Source of the DNA: an uncultured Clostridia bacterium
GTDB lineage: Bacteria > Bacillota > Clostridia > Oscillospirales > Oscillospiraceae
Direction of reading: 5' to 3'
Assembly (NCBI GenBank): GCA_947170435.1
Contig: CAMVTO010000003.1
Location: 62,001-126,000, forward strand
Length of the DNA: 64,000 nt
The position numbers were made by a program, and so were the translations under genes. The notes below the pieces were generated by a model. The model saw only the letters and a program-made list of their open reading frames with translations, did no database searches and was not told the DNA's origin. Positions 1 to 8,982 of this stretch are shown here, piece by piece. Numbering within the stretch: position 1 is the stretch's first letter; each line of letters begins with the position of its first letter.

Positions 1-276
1 GGTCACGTCGTCGGTGGTGAAGCGGCCGGCATCCTCTTCCATGTGGATGTTGAAGAGCACCTGCATCAGCATATCGCCCAACTCCTCGCACATCAGCTCA
101 GGATCGTCGCGGTCGAACGCTTCGGCGGCCTCGTATGCCTCCTCCAGGAAGTTTCGGCGATTGCTCAGGTGCGTCTGCGCCCGATCCCACGGACAGCCCT
201 CCGGCGAGCGCAGGATGCGCAGCAGCGCCACCAGATCGTCATAGGTGTACTTGTTTTTTTCGGGAAACGGTACCAT
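1..276 (-). CDS. mazG: MazG-family nucleoside triphosphate pyrophosphohydrolase (N-terminal part)
   Basis: Only the first 92 residues are present; the gene runs off the left edge. The N terminus has the MazG hallmarks: LRSPEGCPWDRAQTH, then LEEAYEAAEAF and the metal-binding EELGDMLMQ stretch, which coordinate magnesium in this all-alpha NTP pyrophosphatase fold. MazG hydrolyses NTPs or dNTPs to monophosphates and is thought to clear aberrant nucleotides and to modulate ppGpp. The start is ATG, preceded by GAGAGGA at a good spacing. It lies 12 bp after the flippase gene on the same strand, so it is probably the distal gene of the recJ-relA-hemZ run. Confidence 0.9.
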   Translation of the reverse strand, partial: MVPFPEKNKYTYDDLVALLRILRSPEGCPWDRAQTHLSNRRNFLEEAYEAAEAFDRDDPELMCEELGDMLMQVLFNIHMEEDAGRFTTDDVT

Positions 277-288
277 GTGGAAATCCTC

Positions 289-1887
289 TCATTTGATGCG
301 CAACAGCCGTCCGAGCTTCTCACCCTTGGGCAGCAGCGCCAGATCCTCTTTTGTGATGATGCGCAGCGCGACGACCAGCACGGCGTAGACCACCACCGCC
401 AGCGCCATGGAGATGCCGACGGCCAGCAGCCGCGCAACGCTGCCCGCGCCCAGCTGGACGGCGAGGAGCCTGTACGCGCCACGGGCACAAAACGCCATAA
501 CAAGCGACGCCGCCAGCGGCTTTGCGAACAGCGCGAGATAGTTCGGCTTATCCGCCACCGTGCGGGAGACGAAAAACAGGTTCAGCACCGCGACGGTCGA
601 GAAGCAGGACAGCGTGCCGATGGGCGCGCCGTGGATGTTGATGTGCGGAATCGCGACGAGGCGGTAGTTCAGCGCGATCTTGATGACGCCGCCGATGAGC
701 ATCGTTACGATGGAGACGTAGACCTGCCCGTGTGCCTGCAAAACGGAGTTGGAGATCAGCATGATGCATACGAACAGTGACGCAATGCCCAGCACCGCCA
801 GCAGCGCGCCGCCCAGCGCGCTGTCGTACTTCGGGTACAGCAGGCCCATGATCGGCTCAGACAGCGCCCACAGCCCCATACCCATGGGGAATGCCAATAG
901 CGCCGTGACACGGAACGAGGAGTTCACCACCGCCTTCGCGCCGACGCGGTCACGGCGTGCCAGCGCCGCGGAGAGAAACGGGATCACGGACGCGGTCAGC
1001 GCCACCATCAGCGACGCGGGGAGATTGTAGAGGTTCATCGCCGCGCCGTAGGTGCCGTAGAGCCCGCTGGCGTCGGCCTCCGTGTAGTGCAGGCGCTCCT
1101 GAAGCTGCATCATGACAAACTTGGAGTCAATGGTGGAGATCAGAGCCACCATCGACGAGGACAGTGTGATGGGAATGGCGTACTTGAGCAGCTGACGCAG
1201 GATCGCGCCGGTGCCGGAGGGAGTGTCAGCGGTCTGGGGCGCCTTCCGGTGCCGGAAGTAGTTGACAACCATGTACACCAGCGACAGGATCGTGCCGATG
1301 GTGACGCCGGTGATGGCGCCCGCGGCGGCGACGTCCACGCCCTTGCCGATGCGCAGCAGATAGATCGCGAGGCCGAGGCCGACGAACAGCTTGCAGAGCG
1401 CCTCAATGATCTGGGAGACGGCGGTGGGCGTCATGTTGCCGCAGCCCTGGGCGTAGCCGCGGAACGCGGACAGGCAGCCCACGCAAAAGACGGCGGGGGC
1501 GAGGGCGCGGATGCTCAGCGCCGTTTTGGAGTTCTCCAGAAAGTCGGCGAAGAACGTGTTTCCCCACCACATCGCGATGAAGGACAACGCGCCGAGGGTG
1601 AAAAACAGCCGGAACGAGACGCGGAAAATCTGCTGTGCCTGACGCTCCCGTCCCAGCGAACGCGCCTCCGAGACCATTTTCGACAGCGCCACGGGCAGTC
1701 CCGCGGTGGACACGCTCAGAAAGACGGAGTAGATATAGTACGACTGGTTGAAGATGCCGTTGCCCTCTTTTTCCAGTACGTTCGCCAGCGGGATCTTGAA
1801 CAGCGCACCGATGATCTTAACGATGATGATGCCGGCGGCGAGCACTGCCGCACCGCCGAAGAAGGATTGTTTTTTCGTCTCTGCCAT
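289..1887 (-). CDS. SpoVB/MurJ-like polysaccharide flippase (MOP superfamily)
   Basis: A 532-residue integral membrane protein with many hydrophobic segments spread over its length. The N terminus (VLAAGIIIVKIIGALFKIPL, then LSVSTAGLPVALSKMVSEA) is typical of the SpoVB and YtgP branch of the MOP exporter superfamily, which flips lipid-linked glycans or stage V sporulation envelope precursors across the cytoplasmic membrane. It begins 3 bp after hemZ ends, and no clear Shine-Dalgarno site precedes its ATG, so translational coupling to hemZ is likely. I cannot tell from sequence alone whether it is SpoVB proper (spore cortex) or a general lipid II-type flippase. Confidence 0.85.
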   Translation of the reverse strand: MAETKKQSFFGGAAVLAAGIIIVKIIGALFKIPLANVLEKEGNGIFNQSYYIYSVFLSVSTAGLPVALSKMVSEARSLGRERQAQQIFRVSFRLFFTLGALSFIAMWWGNTFFADFLENSKTALSIRALAPAVFCVGCLSAFRGYAQGCGNMTPTAVSQIIEALCKLFVGLGLAIYLLRIGKGVDVAAAGAITGVTIGTILSLVYMVVNYFRHRKAPQTADTPSGTGAILRQLLKYAIPITLSSSMVALISTIDSKFVMMQLQERLHYTEADASGLYGTYGAAMNLYNLPASLMVALTASVIPFLSAALARRDRVGAKAVVNSSFRVTALLAFPMGMGLWALSEPIMGLLYPKYDSALGGALLAVLGIASLFVCIMLISNSVLQAHGQVYVSIVTMLIGGVIKIALNYRLVAIPHINIHGAPIGTLSCFSTVAVLNLFFVSRTVADKPNYLALFAKPLAASLVMAFCARGAYRLLAVQLGAGSVARLLAVGISMALAVVVYAVLVVALRIITKEDLALLPKGEKLGRLLRIK

Positions 1888-1890
1888 AGG

Positions 1891-3372
1891 CTATGAACGA
1901 CCTTTTCGATAAAATTCCGCGAACTCGTCGAGGTTGGAGCGCCACTTTTCCGGGCGCTCCATGTATTCCTTGGGGTATTTCGCGTTGAACGCGCGGCGAA
2001 TCAGCGCGTCCCCGCTTTCGCTGCGTCCTACCATCTTGGTGGAGCCGCCCGCGCCGAGGGATAAGATGCCGTGCAGCTCCTCCATAATGTAGATGTTGTA
2101 CAGGCTCTCTGCCCCGGGCAGCGTCCAGCCCACGTTCTCGAAGCTGCCGGACATGTACTTCTGGCGGTAGAGGTAATAGGGCGCATATCCATGTTTACGC
2201 AGCGTGACGCCCGCGTAGTCCAGCATTTGCGCCACATCCTCCCCGCTGGGGATGTGCGTGCCCTCCAGCGTGATGCGGCTGCCCTTTTTGAGCGAAAGCG
2301 TGTGTATCGTGATGTTGTCCGCGCCCATCGTGAGGCACTCATCCAGCGAGGCGCGGAAGCTCTCCGGCGTGTCCTCGCTGAGCCCCGCGATCAGGTCCAT
2401 GTTGACGTGAGGGAAGCCCGCGTCCGCTACCTCCACCATGGCGCGGCGGATGTCCTCCGCCGTGTGGCGGCGGCCGATGGCGGTCAGCACATGATCGTTC
2501 ATGGACTGGGGATTGACGCTCAGCCGCGTGACGCGGTGATCGCGCAGCACCGCGAGTTTTTCCGCGGTGATCGTGTCGGGACGGCCTGCCTCGATAGTTT
2601 TTTCCGCGAGGCTGGCAAAGTCAAAATGGCTTTCCAACGCCGTCAGCAGGCGGTCCATCTGATCGGCGGTCAGCGTCGTCGGTGTGCCGCCGCCCATGTA
2701 GAAGGACTTGACGCGCAAGCCGGTGTCGCGCACCATCTCCCCCGCGGCGGCGATCTCGGCGCACAGCGCGTCCAGATACGGCTCAACCATAGCGAAGGTT
2801 TTTTCCACGCTTTGGGCGACAAAGCTGCAATAGGCACAGCGCGTCGGGCAGAACGGGATGCCGACGTAGAGGGAAATGTCGTTCGGCGCGAGCGCCTCGG
2901 CGGCCTTCTGCCCCGCCTCCGCGGCCTCGATGGCGAGGCGGCGGCGCTCCGGCGTGACGGCGTAGGTTTCGTCCAGCACCCGGTCGGCGTGCTCGCGCCC
3001 GCCCTCCTTGAGCAGCGCCAGCGCGACCTTGGTCGGGCGCACGCCGGTGAGGCTCCCCCACGGCGGTGTCACGCCCAGCGCGTCCTTTGCCGCGCCGAAG
3101 AAGCTCAGCCCCAGCGCGTGCCGGCGCTGCCCCTCCCGCTCGTAGTCGTCGCCGGAGAGCGGGTAGGCATAGGCGCAGCGCGCAGTCTTGCCGTCGTATC
3201 CGATCTCCGTGACGAACTCGACCTGCGCGCCGTTCTCGTGCATGGTGACGACCGCCCAGCGCGCGTCCTCCGGCGTGACTTCGCCATAGACGGGCCGCTC
3301 GCCGGGGAACAGCGTCAGCAGGCTTTGCTCCAGCGCATATTTCTCATTGTGTCCGCAAAGTTCCAGTTTCAT
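1891..3372 (-). CDS. hemZ: Oxygen-independent coproporphyrinogen III oxidase-like radical SAM protein HemZ
   Basis: A 493-residue protein. A radical SAM cluster motif CPTRCAYC (Cys175, Cys179, Cys182) sits within GIPFCPTRCAYCSF, the form seen in HemN/HemZ proteins, followed by FYMGGGTPTTL. About 165 residues precede the radical SAM core, as in the HemZ branch (coproporphyrinogen dehydrogenase HemZ) rather than HemW. The reaction expected is oxidative decarboxylation of coproporphyrinogen III, but HemN relatives are often misassigned and some only bind haem. The start overlaps the end of the hydrolase gene by 4 bp (ATGA), so the two are coupled. Confidence 0.87.
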   Translation of the reverse strand: MKLELCGHNEKYALEQSLLTLFPGERPVYGEVTPEDARWAVVTMHENGAQVEFVTEIGYDGKTARCAYAYPLSGDDYEREGQRRHALGLSFFGAAKDALGVTPPWGSLTGVRPTKVALALLKEGGREHADRVLDETYAVTPERRRLAIEAAEAGQKAAEALAPNDISLYVGIPFCPTRCAYCSFVAQSVEKTFAMVEPYLDALCAEIAAAGEMVRDTGLRVKSFYMGGGTPTTLTADQMDRLLTALESHFDFASLAEKTIEAGRPDTITAEKLAVLRDHRVTRLSVNPQSMNDHVLTAIGRRHTAEDIRRAMVEVADAGFPHVNMDLIAGLSEDTPESFRASLDECLTMGADNITIHTLSLKKGSRITLEGTHIPSGEDVAQMLDYAGVTLRKHGYAPYYLYRQKYMSGSFENVGWTLPGAESLYNIYIMEELHGILSLGAGGSTKMVGRSESGDALIRRAFNAKYPKEYMERPEKWRSNLDEFAEFYRKGRS

Positions 3373-3986
3373 GACAGGGAAAGCATCTTGATATAGAGGT
3401 TGTACTGCCGCTCCCGCGCCATGGTGGTGGTCTGCATGTGGCCGGGGTAGACGTCGAAATCGCCCTGCAACCGCGCAAGGCGCGCCAGCGAGCCCATCAT
3501 TTTGTCGGGCTGCGCACCGGGCAGGTCAATGCGGCCCATGGAGCCGGCGAACAGCGTGTCGCCGGTGAAGAGGGCATTGCCGCACTTGAGGCACACCGAG
3601 CCGCCGGTGTGACCGGGGGTGTGCAGCACCTCGATGGTGAGGTTTCCGAGCTTCAGCGTATCGCCCTCGCCGTAGAACCTGAGGTCGTCGCCGATCAGTT
3701 CCTCCATCGGGTAGCGGTAGATGCCCACATGCCCCTTGTCCAGCTCGTGGATATAGACCGCCGCGTCGGGGAACATCTCGTGCAGCTTCGGCGCGGCGAG
3801 TGTGTGATCGCGATGGCCGTGGGTCAGCAGAATATAGCGGAGCGTTGCGCCCGCGCTTTCGATGGCGCCGCGGATGGTCTCCGCCTCGTCGGCGGGGTCG
3901 ATGACCGCGGCCTCGCCGGTCTCCTCGTCGATGAGGAGATAGCAGTTGGTCTCCAGCTCGCCGAGCACGCTGTGAATGATCTTCAT
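3369..3986 (-). CDS. Metallo-beta-lactamase-fold hydrolase (glyoxalase II-like)
   Basis: A 205-residue compact MBL-fold protein. LLTHGHRDHTLA carries the HxHxDH zinc site, HTPGHTGGS the next His, and FTGDTLFAGSMGRID the bridging Asp and typical loop, with a late His in YPGHMQTT. This set defines the YcbL/glyoxalase II-like group of hydroxyacylglutathione-hydrolase-type proteins. The true substrate is unknown, as clostridia generally lack glutathione. It lies between dtd (10 bp upstream) and hemZ (4-bp overlap) in the housekeeping operon. Confidence 0.88.
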   Translation of the reverse strand: MKIIHSVLGELETNCYLLIDEETGEAAVIDPADEAETIRGAIESAGATLRYILLTHGHRDHTLAAPKLHEMFPDAAVYIHELDKGHVGIYRYPMEELIGDDLRFYGEGDTLKLGNLTIEVLHTPGHTGGSVCLKCGNALFTGDTLFAGSMGRIDLPGAQPDKMMGSLARLARLQGDFDVYPGHMQTTTMARERQYNLYIKMLSLS

Positions 3987-3996
3987 GGCAGCTTCC

Positions 3997-4446
3997 TCAT
4001 TTCAGATCGTTGGTGTCCACGACCAGCGTGAACGGCCCGTCATTGACGGACTCGACTTCCATGTGCGCCCCGAATTCGCCGGTTTCCACATGGTAGCCCT
4101 TCTCGCGGCACAGCTCTACGAACAGCTCATAGAGCGGGATCGCAGTCTCCGGCCGCGCGGCGCTCAAAAACTCCGGGCGGCGCCCCTTGCGGCAGTTGCC
4201 GTAGAGCGTGAACTGGGAGATGACCAGAATCTCTCCCCCGACGTCGTCAAGGGAGAGGTTGATCTTGTCGTTTTCGTCGTCGAAAATCCGCAGGGAGCAC
4301 AGCTTATCCGCCAGCTTGTGGCACTGCGCCCCGGTGTCCTCGGCACCGACGCCGAGGAGGATCAAAAAGCCCTGACCGATCTTGCCGACGGTCTTGCCGT
4401 CCACCCGGACGGCGGCGGAGGTTACTTTTGTCAAAACTGCTCTCAT
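3997..4446 (-). CDS. dtd: D-aminoacyl-tRNA deacylase
   Basis: A 149-residue protein of full family length. It shows the DTD signature SQFTLYGNCRKGRRPEF and the C-terminal NDGPFTLVVDT, corresponding to the conserved SQFTL and NxGPVT segments that form the chiral-proofreading active site at the dimer interface. Function by family: hydrolysis of D-aminoacyl-tRNA and Gly-tRNA(Ala). The last motif reads NDGPFT rather than the usual NDGPVT. Its ATG has an AAGGAG site, and a short ATTCGCC/GGCGAAT hairpin lies just upstream in the 52-bp gap after relA. Confidence 0.93.
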   Translation of the reverse strand: MRAVLTKVTSAAVRVDGKTVGKIGQGFLILLGVGAEDTGAQCHKLADKLCSLRIFDDENDKINLSLDDVGGEILVISQFTLYGNCRKGRRPEFLSAARPETAIPLYELFVELCREKGYHVETGEFGAHMEVESVNDGPFTLVVDTNDLK

Positions 4447-4498
4447 AGCAGGCTCCTTATGATTCGCCGCAGGCGAATGAATCTGATTTAAGGGGGCG

Positions 4499-6703
4499 TT
4501 ATCCCGCCGGCCTGTCGACCTTCATCACGCCGCTGATCTGGTTGAGCTTGCGCATCACGGTGGCAAGCTGTGTGCTGTCGGCAACATAGATTTGCAGGCG
4601 CACGACAGCGTAGCCGTCACTGGTGGCGTCGGCGGAGAGGAACTTGACGCGGGTATTGGTCGTAGACAGCACGGACGAGACATCCAGCACCAGATGCTGG
4701 CTGTCCTTGGCAAAGACCTCCAGCGCCGTGAGGTAGCTCTCGCGCACGTCGCTGCCCCAGCTGACCTTGATCCAGCGCCCTTCGTTTTCCTTACGGCGCT
4801 CCCTGGAGGCGTTGGGACAGTCGCAGCGATGCACCGATACTCCGTAGCCGCGGGTGATAAAGCCCACGATGTCGTCGCCGGGCACCGGCGTGCAGCACTT
4901 GGAGAACTTGACGAGGCAGTTGGAAAGCCCTTCGACAATGATGCCCTGCTCGCTTCTGGTGCGCTGGGGGATCGCCGGGCGCGTGGCGCTTGCGTTGTCG
5001 GGAACGGGCTCCGTGGCCTCTTTCTCTGCCTGACGCTGGCGGTGAAGCCGCTGAAGCTCCTCGTGGATGCGGCTGACCGCCTTCTGAGCGGAAAAGCCGC
5101 CGTAGCCGATGGCGGCGTACATGTCGTCCATCGTGCTGTAGGGGAGCTTTTTGAGCAGCGTGCTTTCCAGCTCCGTACCCACCACGTCAGAGAGCGACAC
5201 GCCCGCGTGCTTGAGCTCGGCTTCAAAGGACGCGCGGCCGTTGACGATGTTCTCCGGTCGTTTCTCGCGCTTGAACCACTGACGGATCTTGCCGCGGGCC
5301 TCGGTGGACTTGGCGATGCTCAGCCAGTCGCGGCTGGGGCCGTGGGCGTTGTTGGCGGTGAGGATTTCGACGATGTCGCCGTTTTGCAATGTGTAGTCCA
5401 GCGGCACGATGCGGCCGTTGACCTTCGCGCCGGTCATGCGATTGCCGACAGCGCTGTGGATGCTGTAAGCGAAGTCGATGGGCGTCGCGCCGGCGGGCAG
5501 GTTGGTGACGTCGCCCTTGGGGGAGAACACGAACACCTCGTCGGCGAACATATCCACCTTCAAGGTGTGGATAAACTCCTCCGCGTCGGTGTTTTCCTGG
5601 TTTTCCAGCAGCTTGCGTACCCACTCGTAGGTACCCTCGCTCGCCGCGCCGGAGATGCCCCGCTTGTACTTCCAGTGCGCCGCGATGCCGTATTCGGCGA
5701 TCTCGTGCATCTCCTGCGTGCGGATCTGCACTTCAAAGGGGATGCCGCTGTTGCCCATGACCGTCGTGTGCAGCGACTGGTACATGTTGGGCTTGGGCGT
5801 GCCGATATAGTCCTTGAACCGGCCCAGCAGCGGGCGGTAGAGGTCGTGGATGATGCCCAGCACGTTGTAGCAGTCCGCCACCGTGTCCACAATGACGCGG
5901 AAGGCGAACAGATCCAGCACCTCGTCCATGGTTTTGGACTGGGCAAACATCTTGCGGTAGATGGAATAAGGGTGCTTCATGCGCCCGTAAACGCGGTGGA
6001 ACGGGATGTGCATTTCGTGGAGCCGATCCTCGATCTGCTTGGTGACGCGGGCAAGGAAGGCGTCGTACTCCTCGCGCTTCGATTCCAGTGAGGTCTCGAT
6101 CTCGTTGTAGGCTACGGGGTCGAGGTATTTGAGCGAGGTGTCCTCCAGCTCCCACTTCATGCGCTGCATGCCGAGGCGGTGGGCGATGGGCGCGTAAATC
6201 TCCATGGTCTCCAGCGACTTTTGGCGCTGTTTTTCCTTGGACTGGTACTCCATCGTGCGCATGTTGTGAGTGCGGTCGGCGATCTTAATGAGGATCACAC
6301 GGATGTCGCGGGACATGGCCATGAGCATCTTGCGCAGGTTTTCCATCTGTTCCTCTTCCTTGGTGGTGTAGACCACGCGGGAGAGCTTGCTCACGCCCTC
6401 GACGAGGTTGGCGATGGTGGGAGAAAATTCCCGGGACACATCTTCGTAGGTCACATCGGTGTCTTCGATGGTGTCGTGCAGCAGAGCCGCGACAATGGAC
6501 TCGGAGTCCAGATGCAGCTCCTCCGCCACGATCTGCGCCACCGCAATGGGGTGCGTCACATAAGGTGAGCCGTCCTTGCGCTTTTGCTCGCCGTGGTGCT
6601 CCACAGCGTAGCGGTACGCCTTGTCGATCATGGCGAAGTCCGCGCCGGGGTTATAGCCTTGGATGGTTTCCACCAGATGGTCGTATTGTTCCTGTACTGT
6701 CAT
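4499..6703 (-). CDS. relA: Bifunctional (p)ppGpp synthetase/hydrolase RelA/SpoT
   Basis: About 734 residues with the full long-RSH architecture. The N-terminal HD hydrolase domain has AALLHDTIEDT (His and Asp near residue 77). The synthetase domain has YGRMKHPYSIYRKM and a YQSLHTTV segment. A TGS domain (VFVFSPKGDVTNLPAGATPIDFAY) and a C-terminal ACT domain follow. The intact HD motif argues for both synthesis and hydrolysis of the stringent alarmone. I chose the ATG at 6703; a TTG two codons upstream (6709) is closer to the GGGAAG site and is a fair alternative. It begins only a few bases after recJ. Confidence 0.95.
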   Translation of the reverse strand: MTVQEQYDHLVETIQGYNPGADFAMIDKAYRYAVEHHGEQKRKDGSPYVTHPIAVAQIVAEELHLDSESIVAALLHDTIEDTDVTYEDVSREFSPTIANLVEGVSKLSRVVYTTKEEEQMENLRKMLMAMSRDIRVILIKIADRTHNMRTMEYQSKEKQRQKSLETMEIYAPIAHRLGMQRMKWELEDTSLKYLDPVAYNEIETSLESKREEYDAFLARVTKQIEDRLHEMHIPFHRVYGRMKHPYSIYRKMFAQSKTMDEVLDLFAFRVIVDTVADCYNVLGIIHDLYRPLLGRFKDYIGTPKPNMYQSLHTTVMGNSGIPFEVQIRTQEMHEIAEYGIAAHWKYKRGISGAASEGTYEWVRKLLENQENTDAEEFIHTLKVDMFADEVFVFSPKGDVTNLPAGATPIDFAYSIHSAVGNRMTGAKVNGRIVPLDYTLQNGDIVEILTANNAHGPSRDWLSIAKSTEARGKIRQWFKREKRPENIVNGRASFEAELKHAGVSLSDVVGTELESTLLKKLPYSTMDDMYAAIGYGGFSAQKAVSRIHEELQRLHRQRQAEKEATEPVPDNASATRPAIPQRTRSEQGIIVEGLSNCLVKFSKCCTPVPGDDIVGFITRGYGVSVHRCDCPNASRERRKENEGRWIKVSWGSDVRESYLTALEVFAKDSQHLVLDVSSVLSTTNTRVKFLSADATSDGYAVVRLQIYVADSTQLATVMRKLNQISGVMKVDRPAG

Positions 6704-6710
6704 GCTCAAG

Positions 6711-8798
6711 TCACTTCCCAGATTTTGTCAGAATATCACGCAGCTGCCGCAGATAGGGGCAGTCCTCCAGCTCGACCTTTTTGCCGTCCGAGGTCAGGCG
6801 CAGCGTCAGCAGATCGCTGCTGCGCTCCTGCGTCAGCAAACCGCGCTCGGCGAAAATGTCAAGGCACAGCGCGGTGCGCAGGAAGCTTTCCGCGCCGGTG
6901 ACCTCCGCGGCAATTTGCCGCAGCAGCGGCAGCTCCGGCCCGGTGAGAACACGGTCGGCCGCGTCCCGCTCCAGAATCCGCCAGACCCGCACAAACTGCT
7001 CCCGCGAGGGCATCAGCCGCGATGCATCCCGCGGCGTCAGCGGATCGCCGGCGAGCAGTGCGTCGCGCAGCGCCAGCAGCTCCGATTCGCGGGTGCTGGG
7101 CGAGCGGGCGGGGCGCAGATCCAGTAATTGCAGCTGCACGCTGCGGCTGCCCCGGAACTCGTTGATCTGCAAATAGAACGCCGCGTCCACGCGGCTCCCG
7201 GCGGCAACCCCCACATCGTCCGCGGTGACGGAAAAGAAGATGCCTTCAAAGGAAGCGTGACCCTTTTGCAGCCGGACCTTCAGATGCCGGTTCTGTCCCA
7301 CGCTCTGCGCCGATTCCAGCAGTGCGCCCCGGAAGCAGAACACCGGGCGATCGTTGCCCGCGCCGTAGGGCTCCAGCTCGCTCAGACGATCCACCTCGTC
7401 CAGCGTGACGAGGGCGGGGCGGGTCAGCTCCGCGTCAATGGCCAGCGAGGACACCGGCCTTGCCCGGCCTGTGTGCTCGCGCACATATTTGTTCATTTTC
7501 TTGCGGAAGGCGGGAATGTTGGCCTCCTCGATGGTGAAGCCCGCCGCCAGCTCATGCCCGCCAAAGCCCAGCAGCAGGTCGGAGCAGGCCTCCAGCGCGC
7601 TGAAGAGGTTGAAACCGCCGTAGCTGCGGCATGACCCCTTGCCCACGCCGTCGGCGAGATGAATCATAAAGCTGGGACAGGAGTATTTCTCGGAAAGACG
7701 TGAGGCGACGATGCCTACCACACCCTGATGCCAGTCATCGCTGGCGAGGACAAGGGCGTACTTTTCCTCCGGCGGCAGGGTCTCAAGCTGTTCCACCGCC
7801 TTGGCGTAGATCTCCTGCTCCACGCTTTGCCGCTCGCGGTTGAGTCCGCAAAGCTCGCGCGCCTTTTGTGCCGCTTCCGCTTCGTCGTTGGTCAGCAGCA
7901 GCTCGGCGGCAAGCGCGGCGCGGCCCATGCGACCCGCGGCGTTGATGCGCGGCGCCAGCACGAAGCCGACTTGGATCGAGGAGATGGGTTTATCCGCAAG
8001 GCCCGCCTCGCGCAGCAGCGCGTGCAGTCCGATGAAATCGCTGTGGTCGATGGCCTCCAGCCCCATGCTGACGATGGCGCGGTTTTCGCCCTCCATGCGC
8101 ATCACGTCGGCAATCGTTCCGATGGCGGCCAGCGTGCAGTAGCGCGCGAAGAGCGCGTCCTCGCGGTCGTTGCCGCCGAGCGCCAGCACCAGCTTCAGCG
8201 CTACGCCAACGCCGGCGAGATGCTTGAAGGGATAGCCGCAGTCCGGGCGATGGGGGTCGACCACGGCGACGGCGGCAGGCAGGATTTCCTTGCACTCATG
8301 ATGGTCGGTGATGACCATGTCCACACCGATGGAGCTCGCGTATGCCGTCTCCTCCACGCCGGTGATGCCGCAGTCTACGGTGATGATGAGCTTGACGCCC
8401 TGCTCCGCCAATGCGCGGATGGCGTCACAGCTGAGGCCATAACCCTCGTCGAAGCGGCCGGGGATGTGCATGATCACCTCGCTCCCACGGGAGCGGAGAT
8501 AGTCGGTCAAAAGGCAGGTGGCGGTGATGCCGTCCACGTCGTAATCACCGAACACCGCGAGTTTTTCGCCCTTGGCAAGCGCGTCCTGAATACGCTCTAC
8601 CGCCTTGTCCATGTCGCGCATGAGGAACGGTGAATAGGACAGTTCCCGCTCCCGCTCCAGCGCCACGGCGGCGGCCTCAGGGGTTTCCACGCCGCGGGAG
8701 ACGAGGACGGAGGAGACGAGGTAGGGATAGCCCGCGTCCATCAGCGCGTCAATCTTTCCGTCGCTGAGCGCAGGGCAGTTCCACTGCTCATATTTCAC
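6711..8798 (-). CDS. recJ: Single-stranded-DNA-specific exonuclease RecJ
   Basis: A 695-residue RecJ. DHH phosphoesterase motifs are present in order: FGDYDVDGIT, ITVDCGITG, VITDHHECKE and VDPHRPD. The DHHA1 domain with GFGGHELAAGFTIE and an OB-fold region follow, giving the 5'-3' ssDNA exonuclease used in RecF repair and mismatch repair. The GTG at 8798 is preferred as start because AAGGAGG lies 8 bp upstream; an in-frame ATG 12 codons earlier would place that site inside the coding sequence. It is the first gene of the minus-strand housekeeping run. Confidence 0.94.
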   Translation of the reverse strand: MKYEQWNCPALSDGKIDALMDAGYPYLVSSVLVSRGVETPEAAAVALERERELSYSPFLMRDMDKAVERIQDALAKGEKLAVFGDYDVDGITATCLLTDYLRSRGSEVIMHIPGRFDEGYGLSCDAIRALAEQGVKLIITVDCGITGVEETAYASSIGVDMVITDHHECKEILPAAVAVVDPHRPDCGYPFKHLAGVGVALKLVLALGGNDREDALFARYCTLAAIGTIADVMRMEGENRAIVSMGLEAIDHSDFIGLHALLREAGLADKPISSIQVGFVLAPRINAAGRMGRAALAAELLLTNDEAEAAQKARELCGLNRERQSVEQEIYAKAVEQLETLPPEEKYALVLASDDWHQGVVGIVASRLSEKYSCPSFMIHLADGVGKGSCRSYGGFNLFSALEACSDLLLGFGGHELAAGFTIEEANIPAFRKKMNKYVREHTGRARPVSSLAIDAELTRPALVTLDEVDRLSELEPYGAGNDRPVFCFRGALLESAQSVGQNRHLKVRLQKGHASFEGIFFSVTADDVGVAAGSRVDAAFYLQINEFRGSRSVQLQLLDLRPARSPSTRESELLALRDALLAGDPLTPRDASRLMPSREQFVRVWRILERDAADRVLTGPELPLLRQIAAEVTGAESFLRTALCLDIFAERGLLTQERSSDLLTLRLTSDGKKVELEDCPYLRQLRDILTKSGK

Positions 8799-8923
8799 GC
8801 CGATCGCCTCCTTTTCTCTGAATTGAAAGGGCATACTTTCTCAGTATAGCCTACACAATATTTAACTATATCAAAACTCGGCAAAAAGGACAAGAGCGAA
8901 TTTCCGTTGACCATTTCCCGAAT

Positions 8924-8952
8924 TTGACGCGAAAGTCATTTCGTGATACAAT
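8924..8952 (+). promoter_or_regulatory. Sigma-A-type promoter for the SLH-domain gene
   Basis: TTGACG (8924-8929) and TACAAT (8947-8952) are separated by exactly 17 bp, with an AAGAGGTG ribosome site downstream before the ATG at 8983. The recJ run leaves divergently from the same 184-bp gap; a TATACT near 8840 on the minus strand could be its -10 box but has no convincing -35 partner. Confidence 0.7.
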
Positions 8953-8982
8953 ACGCGACAAGCACGAAAGAGGTGTTGAGCG

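Noticed and set aside
4592..6091. Plus-strand frame of 499 codons inside relA
   Set aside because: Antisense shadow; Val/Ala/His-rich translation without any fold signature.
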